A stretch of DNA of 64,000 bases from positions 3,173,501-3,237,500 of the forward strand of contig NZ_CP043489.1 in the NCBI RefSeq assembly GCF_008330945.1, in the 5' to 3' direction. Shown here one piece after another: positions 55,112 through 60,418 of this stretch. A program made the translations under genes and the position numbers. The DNA comes from Labrys sp. KNU-23. GTDB lineage: Bacteria > Pseudomonadota > Alphaproteobacteria > Rhizobiales > Labraceae. Numbering within the stretch: position 1 is the first letter of the stretch; every line of letters begins with the position of its first letter. The notes beneath the pieces are model-generated. The model made no database searches. It saw only the letters and a program-made list of their open reading frames with translations, and had not been told where the DNA came from.

Positions 55112-56029
55112 ATGGATAGTCTGCTGAGATATCAGCTCGGCGCTCTCAGGGCGGTCGAGGCTGCCGGGCGTCTGGGCTCGATGGCGAAGGCCGCCGAAGA
55201 GCTGGGTGTCACCGTGGGCGCCGTCAGCCAGCAGGTGCTCAAGGCCGAGCAGCGGCTGGGGCGACCGATCTTCACGCGCGGGCCGAAGGGGCTGGTGCCG
55301 ACACCGCTCGGCCAGTCCCTGCTTGCGGGCCTCACTCGCGGCTTCCAGGAGATCTCGCAGGCACTGACCGCGGCCGAGGACCGGGCTGAGCACGTGCTGA
55401 CGGTGACGGTCGCGCCGGTTCTCGCCGCCAAATGGCTGGTGCCGCGCCTGCATCGCTTCCATGAGGCGCATCCGGGCCTGCAATTGCGCATCGATGCCTC
55501 GGTCGAGCGGGTGGATTTCGACACCTCGGACGTCGATGTCGGCGTGCGCGTCGGAGCCGGACCCTGGCCGGGTGTGCGGGCCGATTACCTCATGGATCAG
55601 AGCCTGTTTCCGCTCTGCTCGCCAGCGCTTGCGGCCGGTATCCGGGAGGTCGAGGACCTGGTCAGGCTGCCTGCCATCGTCGACTATAATTCGCCCGAGA
55701 GCTGGCCGATCTGGCTGGCCGCCTATGGCAAGGCGGATCTGTCGCTCGCGGCCGGTCCGGCCTTTTCGGATGCGGCGCTCTGCCTGGATGCCGCGATAGC
55801 CGGCCAGGGCGTCTCGATCGGCTGGCAGACCCTGGCCCAGGATGCGCTGCGCGACGGGCGCCTGGTTTCGCCTTTCCCGCGCCCGGTTCAGACGGGCCTA
55901 GCCTATTGGCTGGTGAGTTCGGCGCGGCGCAAGCCTTCAGCCAAGGTAAAGGCTTTCGAGACCTGGCTGCGAGCGGAGCTGGCCGATGTCGAGGCCGGGC
56001 CTCCTGGAGCAAAGCGCATTCAGGACTGA
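55112..56029 (+). CDS. LysR-family transcriptional regulator (GcvA-like)
   Basis: This 305-residue LTTR has the GcvA-branch headpiece (LGALRAVEAAGRLGSMAKAA, ELGVTVGAVSQQVLKAEQRL, residues 8-50) and effector-domain start HVLTVTVAPVLAAKWLVPRL. No good ribosome-binding site is visible before the ATG. The palindrome overlapping the start may couple autoregulation with initiation. No obvious target gene is adjacent. Confidence 0.87.
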   Translation: MDSLLRYQLGALRAVEAAGRLGSMAKAAEELGVTVGAVSQQVLKAEQRLGRPIFTRGPKGLVPTPLGQSLLAGLTRGFQEISQALTAAEDRAEHVLTVTVAPVLAAKWLVPRLHRFHEAHPGLQLRIDASVERVDFDTSDVDVGVRVGAGPWPGVRADYLMDQSLFPLCSPALAAGIREVEDLVRLPAIVDYNSPESWPIWLAAYGKADLSLAAGPAFSDAALCLDAAIAGQGVSIGWQTLAQDALRDGRLVSPFPRPVQTGLAYWLVSSARRKPSAKVKAFETWLRAELADVEAGPPGAKRIQD

Positions 56030-56102
56030 ACGCTTTTTTGCTCTTGCCCTTTGTTTCGACGCGTCTTTGCGATTCCAGATGACTCCGTCAAATCGCAAAA
56101 CG

Positions 56103-56531
56103 CTATAGCGAGGCGGCGAGATAGGCCAGCGTCGCCGCTGCGCCGAGAGCGGTGCGGACGGCGTGCAGCCAGCCCCAGCGCAGGATGAGCCGGCGCGTCT
56201 GCGCGCCCGCCTCATCGTTCGGCGTTGCCTCCAGGAGCCGGTTGGTCGGCATGATGCCCAGCAGCGTATAGGGCCAGTTCGCCAGCATCAGCACCGCGCC
56301 AACCAGCCAGAGCCAGCTGCCGGCGAGCCAGGCGGCGGCGATGCCGGCAAGACCGGAGGCAACGGCAAGGCTGGCCTGCATGGCAAGGCCGCGCGCATAG
56401 CTCGGCTTCCATTGCGCCAGCAGGGAGGCGTCGTCGAGGGCGAGCCGCGCCGGCTGCTCGGCGATGTTGATATAGAAGGCTGCGCCGGCGAAGAGGGCTG
56501 CGAGGATGAGGGCGATCTGACCGATCAGCAT
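56103..56531 (-). CDS. DUF1772-type small membrane protein
   Basis: This 142-residue protein has four hydrophobic segments (starting MLIGQIALILAALFAGAAFY) and ends LRWGWLHAVRTALGAAATLA, with PYTLLGIMPTNRLLE in the middle, as in DUF1772 proteins. It is divergent from the marR-like gene, and the shared operator sits directly before its start, so it is the likely regulated target. The ribosome-binding site is weak. Confidence 0.8.
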   Translation of the reverse strand: MLIGQIALILAALFAGAAFYINIAEQPARLALDDASLLAQWKPSYARGLAMQASLAVASGLAGIAAAWLAGSWLWLVGAVLMLANWPYTLLGIMPTNRLLEATPNDEAGAQTRRLILRWGWLHAVRTALGAAATLAYLAASL

Positions 56532-56540
56532 GGATCTGTT

Positions 56541-56581
56541 CCAATTTGACAATATATTGTCGAATTGGATATATATTGTCA
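56541..56581. promoter_or_regulatory. MarR-type operator region
   Basis: A 28-base palindrome at 56541-56568 (ccaatt...aattgg outside, gacaatatattgtc at 56548-56561 inside) has one mismatched pair. A second half-like copy, atatatattgtca, occupies 56569-56581. It lies between divergent genes and touches the marR-like start. Confidence 0.8.
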
Positions 56582-57049
56582 ATGAATGAATCGGATCCCG
56601 CCTTGGCCGGCGAAGGCGTCACGGCCCTCATCCTCGAAGTCTTCCGCCTGAACGGACGCCTGCTCGCGGCCGGCGACCGGCTGGTGGCCGGGCTGGGGCT
56701 GAGCAGTGCGCGCTGGCAGGTGCTGGGCGCCATTGCGCTGGCCGGTACCCCGCAGCCCGTGGCCCATCTTGCCCGTTCCATGGGGCTCAACCGCCAGGGC
56801 GTGCAGCGTATCGTCAATGAACTGGCGGACGAGGATATTCTCGCCTTCCGCGACAATCCCCATCATCGCCGGGCCAAATTGGTGGTGATGACGGCAAAGG
56901 GGAAGGCTGCCTATGAAGCCGCGAACCGGTTGCAGAAGCCCTGGGTGGATGCTCTCGCGCAGGGGGTGGCGGTTGAAGACGTGACGGCTTGCCAGCGCCT
57001 GATCGAAACCCTGCGTGTTCGGTTGGAAGCAGAGGCCGATCCGGAGTAG
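56582..57049 (+). CDS. MarR-family transcriptional regulator
   Basis: This 155-residue winged-helix protein starts at ATG 56582 (MNESDPALAGEGVTALILEV). The DNA-binding part reads LSSARWQVLGAIALAG, then VAHLARSMGLNRQGVQRIVN and FRDNPHHRRAKLVVMTAKGK (wing). An upstream in-frame start would put the operator inside the gene and is unlikely. It probably represses itself and the divergent membrane-protein gene. Confidence 0.9.
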   Translation: MNESDPALAGEGVTALILEVFRLNGRLLAAGDRLVAGLGLSSARWQVLGAIALAGTPQPVAHLARSMGLNRQGVQRIVNELADEDILAFRDNPHHRRAKLVVMTAKGKAAYEAANRLQKPWVDALAQGVAVEDVTACQRLIETLRVRLEAEADPE

Positions 57050-57182
57050 CGGAGGGGCCACGGGACGGCGACGAGAAGTGGCAGGCATCCGATGTCCGTT
57101 GCCGGACGATCCCCGACTTTTCAGGCCGGTGGCTCGCGCCTAATCATGATGAAAGCCCTGCCGGCATTCGCCGGAATGAAAA

Positions 57183-57595
57183 CTGGAACGCTGCGGCGAC
57201 AAGGATGGCGAAACATATGCTCTACCATTGAGCTACGGGCCCAAAGGGCGTGTCGTCGGTTATGGTTTCGGGTTTGACGGGAGCGATTTTGACCGAGGAG
57301 AAGGAGGGTGAGGACGCAAGCCTTTCGGCTTGCTACGATACCCGACGTGCTCATCGGTCAAAAGCGCCCCGCCGCTGAAGGCGGTGAGGTGAAAAATGGC
57401 CATCTGCAGCGTCGCTTCGCTTGCCAAGACGGAAGTCTTGGCAGCGCTAGCTCCTCCCATCTAGCCATTTTTGACCTCATCAGACTCCAAACCATAACCG
57501 ACGACACGCCCTTTTGGTGGACCCGACGGGACTCGAACCCGCATCACTTGGGGAATAGCCATGTAGTTCCGCCGGCATTCGCCGCAACGTTCCAA
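57183..57595 (-). ncRNA. Y-like RNA unit 7, with ACCA-ended acceptor strand and 272-base insertion
   Basis: The 5' and 3' ends pair over 17 positions (57579-57595 with 57183-57199; core GAACGTTGCGGCGA/TCGCCGCAGCGTTC, two G-U pairs). The inner helix is GGCGGAAC/GTTTCGCC (57566-57573, 57207-57214), after a 5' loop ATGCC. Inside is a well-formed tRNA-like module: T arm with TTCGAGT loop (57526-57542), acceptor strands CGGGTCC (57519-57525) and GGGCCCG (57236-57242), and D arm (57219-57233). The 3' acceptor strand is followed by ACCA, as in a tRNA end, and then the insertion 57243-57514. There is no anticodon arm; the Y helix takes its place. Confidence 0.8.
57243..57514 (-). other. 272-base structured insertion in unit 7
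   Basis: The segment replaces the tetraloop that caps the acceptor stem in sibling units. Its ends are perfect 26-base inverted repeats (57243-57268 and 57489-57514; e.g. aaagggcgtgtcgtcgg on the plus strand). Inside are the stems ttttgaccga/tcggtcaaaa (near 57287 and 57354), tgaggt-g-aaaaatggc with its partner (57385-57400, 57464-57479, one G-G mismatch), and tgccaagac-GGAA-gtcttggca (57422-57443). No frame of note and no target-site duplication are visible. It may be an RNA extension or a miniature transposon-like insertion. Confidence 0.75.
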
Positions 57596-57609
57596 ATCAG
57601 GCCGGTCAG

Positions 57610-57723
57610 GCGCGGCGACGAAGGGTGATGAAACTTCTACACCCGCGCGGGGCCTTTCGGCCTGGCGCAAGGTTCCGGATTCGAACCAGGAGGACCATGT
57701 AGTTCCATCGGCATTCGCTGCTC
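57610..57723 (-). ncRNA. Y-like RNA unit 6
   Basis: The outer helix is GAGCAGCGA/TCGCCGCGC (two mismatches). The 5' loop is ATGCC. The inner helix is GATGGAAC/GTTTCATC (57702-57709, 57627-57634), eight pairs. The module keeps a TTCGAAT T loop and a GGCC-GAAA-GGCC stem capped by a GNRA loop, but the D arm is not recognisable. Confidence 0.75.
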
Positions 57724-57747
57724 TGCTCGGTATCGTTCAAGGTGTGG

Positions 57748-57856
57748 GCCACGGCGACGAGGGTGATGAGAACGGGCTCCCGATAACGGTGAGTCGGGTG
57801 CAGTTCGCGGCTGCAGCGCCCCAGTGTGCTGTATTCCCATCGGCATTCGCCGTGAC
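57748..57856 (-). ncRNA. Y-like RNA unit 5 (shortest, degenerate module)
   Basis: The outer helix is GTCACGGCGA/TCGCCGTGGC (57847-57856, 57748-57757; ten pairs with one G-U). The loop is ATGCC. The inner helix is GATGGGAA/TTCTCATC (57834-57841, 57765-57772), with compensatory changes relative to other units. The module contains TGCAG-N7-CTGCA and CCCGA...TCGGG stems, but no clear D arm. Confidence 0.75.
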
Positions 57857-57885
57857 GTGTCGAAATCCTTTCTGTCGAAACAGGT

Positions 57886-58007
57886 GCGGCGACAACGCAT
57901 GACGGGACGGTTGCTGCTGAACTACCGCTTACGCGGGGCGCCTTGATGCGCCGGCTCCCTTTGCTTTGAAAGGGTGTTCTACCTGTAGTCCTGTCGGCAT
58001 TCGCCGC
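57886..58007 (-). ncRNA. Y-like RNA unit 4
   Basis: The outer helix is GCGGCGA/TCGCCGC (58001-58007, 57886-57892). The loop is ATGCC. The inner helix is GACAGGAC/GTCCCGTC (57988-57995, 57901-57908), seven of eight paired. The module has CCGC-GTAA-GCGG (57925-57936) as GNRA-capped acceptor stem, a GGCGC...GCGCC stem in T-arm position and a weak TAGTTCAGC D-arm remnant. Confidence 0.75.
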
Positions 58008-58032
58008 TAATTGCAAAGAGCCATGATCGAGC

Positions 58033-58155
58033 CACGGCGACGAGGAAAGGTGAAACATCCCGCTCTATCCACTGAGCTACAGGCCTTGCGGCCTGGCGGG
58101 AATTGAACCCGCGACCTGGAGCGTGAAGGCTGTAGTTCCGTCGGCATTCGCCGTG
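58033..58155 (-). ncRNA. Y-like RNA unit 3 (best tRNA-like module)
   Basis: The outer helix is CACGGCGA/TCGCCGTG (58148-58155, 58033-58040). The loop is ATGCC. The inner helix is GACGGAAC/GTTTCACC with two mismatches. The module reads T arm GCGGG-TTCAATT-CCCGC (58096-58112), acceptor CAGGCC-GCAA-GGCCTG (58080-58095), then D arm GCTCAGTGGATAGAGC (58062-58077). The GNRA loop joins what would be the 3' and 5' ends of a tRNA, as in bacterial YrlA RNAs. Confidence 0.85.
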
Positions 58156-58181
58156 TCCGTATGAAATCTCCTGATGATAAG

Positions 58182-58329
58182 CGCCACGGCAACAAGAATG
58201 ACGAAACGTTACCGCCTCGCGGCGGTCCGTGCTCTAACCAATTGAGCTATGCAGCTTGCACTGCAGCGGGATTTGAACCCGCAACCCCGGGATTCGCAGT
58301 CTGTAGTTCCGTCGGCATTTGCCGTGGCG
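58182..58329 (-). ncRNA. Y-like RNA unit 2
   Basis: The outer helix is a perfect 11 pairs, CGCCACGGCAA/TTGCCGTGGCG (58319-58329, 58182-58192). The inner helix is GACGGAAC/GTTTCGTC (58306-58313, 58200-58207). The loop is ATGCC. The module has T arm GCGGG-TTCAAAT-CCCGC (58266-58282), acceptor TGCAGT-GCAA-GCTGCA (58250-58265), D arm GCTCAATTGGTTAGAGC (58231-58247), and an additional hairpin ACCGCC-GCGA-GGCGGT (58211-58226). Confidence 0.85.
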
Positions 58330-58350
58330 TCTGAAAAGCCTCCAATGAAT

Positions 58351-58510
58351 AGGCCGCAGCGACAAGGTTGTGGGAAATGACGGCCGCCTTGCCCGCCTGA
58401 GCGGTCGAGACGGCATCGCGCCTGTTCCGGTTACCTCTGGTCTTGCGGCGAGAGGGCCGGGGGCCAACGATCACCTGAAGCTGTAATTCCCCAGATATTC
58501 GATGCGGCCT
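58351..58510 (-). ncRNA. Y-like RNA unit 1 (first after the Ro60 gene, most divergent)
   Basis: The outer helix (58499-58510 with 58351-58362) pairs over 12 positions with one mismatch (core GGCCGCA/TGCGGCC). The inner helix is TGGGGAAT/ATTTCCCA (58486-58493, 58371-58378), all eight positions changed in step relative to other units. The loop reads ATATC instead of ATGCC. The interior forms stems such as CCTCT...AGAGG and CCGC-TCAG-GCGG, but a tRNA-like module is not evident. Confidence 0.65.
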
Positions 58511-58515
58511 TGGTT

Positions 58516-58544
58516 CCGACCGGCAGCGCGAAGCCGCCGGCCGG
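58516..58544 (-). terminator. hairpin between the Ro60 stop codon and the RNA array
   Basis: Nine-base arms (ccgaccggc at 58516-58524, gccggccgg at 58536-58544; one G-U) lie 14 bases past the Ro60 stop. There is no T run, so it is more likely a 3'-end protector or processing signal that separates the mRNA from the RNA units than a full terminator. Confidence 0.5.
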
Positions 58545-58557
58545 ACATCGTGTCGCA

Positions 58558-60114
58558 TCAGAGCTCGATCTTTTCGATCTCACCGACCCAGTGCTCGGTG
58601 CCCATCTCGCCCTTCGTGAAGGCCGCGATGGCGTCGAACACCGCATCCGAGAAGCCGCCGATATTCAGCACATCGGCGCGCTCCTGCGCCTGGGTGGTCG
58701 TGTAGGGCTGGATGTCCAGGCAGACGAGCTTGGCACCGGGGTTGCTGGTCTTCACCCGCTCCCACTGCTTCATCATCTGCGTGGCCTCGCCGCCCCGGCG
58801 CGCATCGATCCAGGACTGGTTGTCCGAGACGAAGATCACCAGATCCACCTTGGCCTTCTCGTTCGCCAGCTTCTCCAGCGGTGCCGAGCAGTTTGTACCG
58901 CCGCCACCGATGGAGGCGAGCTTGCGGGCATTGGTCATCACCGTGTCGCGCGGCTCGAGGTCCACACGGACCACAGTCTGCTCGAACGGGATCACCCGGG
59001 CCGACGGATTGGCCCGAAGCACCGAAGCCGCCACCAGGCCGGCCACGTCGATGCAGCGCACCTGCGTGGTCGCGCCCGGACGATAGCCGGTGACCGGCGA
59101 GGACATCGAACCCGACACGTCCGGGCAGACGACCACGCGGCCCTCGATCGCGGGCACGTTGGCGACCGCGGTTTCCATCGCATCGTGCAGCGCCTCGCGC
59201 ACCACGGGCGGGATGTCCTGCCCGGCCTGCGCATAGGCCATCATCAGCTGATACGGGAACACCCGTGCCCGCTTGATGGCCTCGCGGTCGGCAAGCCGCG
59301 CGGCAAGCTTTTCGGCGAAACCCTCCACTTCGAACACGCCGTGGCGCGCGAAGGTGGCAAGATTCATCCGCAGCATCTGCCAGCCGGCCTTGTCGGCGAT
59401 GGCTGCCCAGTGCTGCCGGGTGAGCGGCAGCGCGGTGAGCATCTGGAACGACACCGCCGGCACCGGCAGCGACGGATCCTGCTTGAAGGCCTCGAACGCC
59501 CGGGCGATGTCAGGCAGCGCCTCCACATCGTAGGGGCGCCCGATCAACCAGGCATAGAGCGCCTCGCGCGCCTTGTCGGCGGGCTTGGGGTGGACCATCT
59601 TGATCACATCCGCGAGCGAGGGCGCGTTGCCCACGCTGGCGCGCATGATTTCGATGTCCGAGGCGGTCTCGAGCCAGGCCTGGACCAGCTTCTTCGGCCG
59701 GGTCCCCAGGGACTTGCGGCCGACGGCGCCCGAACGCATCATCTGCACGAAATTGCGCAGCATCTTGCCATTGTCGACCACGCGCGGGAACGCCTTGGCG
59801 AAATCGCCCGTCTGCAGCATCGAGAGATAGGCGAGCAGCAAGGCCGGCATATCCTTCATGTGGCCGCGCTGGCGGGCATAGATCGCCGCCTTGGCGATGA
59901 AGGCGCTTTCCACCTCGCAGACCGCCTTGAGCGTCTCGTCGAGCTGCGCCGCGGCGCTTGCATAGAAGGTACGGTTCAGCGTGCCGGTAACGGCAAGCTG
60001 GGCCAGCGCGTGGCGCGGCGTGAACTCATAGGCCGGGGCACCGTGCTTGTTGGCGGTATTGGTCTTCGGCAGCATCTTCCCCACAAAGGAGGCAAACAGC
60101 GACTTATTTGCCAT
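58558..60114 (-). CDS. rsr: TROVE-domain protein, bacterial Ro60/Rsr
   Basis: Ro60 proteins form a ring that binds Y RNAs on the outside and misfolded RNA ends in the cavity. This 518-residue protein has the N-terminal TROVE HEAT-repeat region (HALAQLAVTGTLNRTFYA, FIAKAAIYARQRGHMKDMPA) and a C-terminal von Willebrand A domain. The MIDAS is DVSGSM, with Asp332, Ser334 and Ser336; GGTNCSAPLEKL and FVSDNQSWID supply the other ligands. I prefer ATG 60114 (MANKSLFASF) because GAGG lies nine bases upstream; the in-frame ATG 60123 abuts that motif. A sigma-54 promoter precedes it and seven Y-like RNAs follow. Confidence 0.93.
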   Translation of the reverse strand: MANKSLFASFVGKMLPKTNTANKHGAPAYEFTPRHALAQLAVTGTLNRTFYASAAAQLDETLKAVCEVESAFIAKAAIYARQRGHMKDMPALLLAYLSMLQTGDFAKAFPRVVDNGKMLRNFVQMMRSGAVGRKSLGTRPKKLVQAWLETASDIEIMRASVGNAPSLADVIKMVHPKPADKAREALYAWLIGRPYDVEALPDIARAFEAFKQDPSLPVPAVSFQMLTALPLTRQHWAAIADKAGWQMLRMNLATFARHGVFEVEGFAEKLAARLADREAIKRARVFPYQLMMAYAQAGQDIPPVVREALHDAMETAVANVPAIEGRVVVCPDVSGSMSSPVTGYRPGATTQVRCIDVAGLVAASVLRANPSARVIPFEQTVVRVDLEPRDTVMTNARKLASIGGGGTNCSAPLEKLANEKAKVDLVIFVSDNQSWIDARRGGEATQMMKQWERVKTSNPGAKLVCLDIQPYTTTQAQERADVLNIGGFSDAVFDAIAAFTKGEMGTEHWVGEIEKIEL

Positions 60115-60147
60115 GGCAATCATCCTCGTTTGTTACGGGGATCTGAG

Positions 60148-60164
60148 TGCAGGGAGCGTGCCAG
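60148..60164 (-). promoter_or_regulatory. sigma-54 (-24/-12) promoter of the Ro60 gene
   Basis: On the minus strand the sequence reads CTGGCACGCTCCCTGCA, which fits the consensus YTGGCACG-N4-TTGCW with one deviation (C for T before TGC). The start point would fall near 60137, leaving a short leader before ATG 60114. The divergent gene encodes an RtcR-type sigma-54 activator. Confidence 0.88.
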
Positions 60165-60328
60165 GTTGAGGGTGTGTGTGAAATTATTTTATAAGATATT
60201 GTTTTTGAACGACAAAAAAACTCCAGCGAACCTTGGGGGGATTTCTTGAACGGAGGGCTTGAGTTCAGAATTTATATTTTTCGATAATAAAATATCCTAT
60301 GATATAGGTTACGGGGCGATGGGGCGTT
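60165..60328. promoter_or_regulatory. AT-rich divergent control region between Ro60 and rtcR genes
   Basis: This AT-rich stretch separates the sigma-54 promoter from the inverted repeat before rtcR. The short palindrome cctat-gat-atagg lies at 60296-60308, about 140 bases upstream of the -12 element, a reasonable place for an activator site. It is otherwise without recognised features. Confidence 0.5.
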
Positions 60329-60409
60329 CCTGGGATCGCAGGCTTCCAGCCTGCTCTTTCCTGAAAACACTGCGTTTCCAAGAGCAGGCTGGAAGCCTGC
60401 GATCCCAGG
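60329..60409. repeat. 30-base-arm inverted repeat directly before rtcR
   Basis: Perfect 30-base arms occupy 60329-60358 and 60380-60409 (start cctgggatcgcaggcttcc) with a 21-base spacer. The right arm ends at the ribosome-binding site GGGGAG of rtcR. In RNA it would form a very stable hairpin in the rtcR leader. Its cctggga ends are shared with the element at 54631-54712. Confidence 0.85.
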
Positions 60410-60418
60410 GGAGTCTCT

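Noticed and set aside
57243..57514. Definite transposable element in unit 7
   Set aside because: The terminal inverted repeats would fit a MITE, but no target duplication or transposase link is visible, and the ends coincide exactly with the acceptor strands. Kept only as an alternative.
57183..57595. Two-piece (permuted) tmRNA
   Set aside because: There is a normal D arm with AGCTCAATGG, no tag-peptide frame with resume codon and no G-U wobble at the expected acceptor position. The outer helix matches the neighbouring Y-like units.
57550..58330. CRISPR array, because tagttccgtcggcattcgcc recurs on the plus strand
   Set aside because: The repeats are spaced irregularly, vary with compensatory changes in a second segment, and no cas genes are present.
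57183..58510. Cluster of ordinary tRNA genes on the minus strand
   Set aside because: T arms and D arms look tRNA-like, but they occur in the order T arm, acceptor, D arm. The acceptor strands are joined by a GNRA loop, and a common two-part helix replaces the anticodon arm.
57461..58558. Short protein-coding frames across the RNA array on both strands
   Set aside because: No ribosome-binding signals or recognisable domains; the region is explained by covarying RNA helices.
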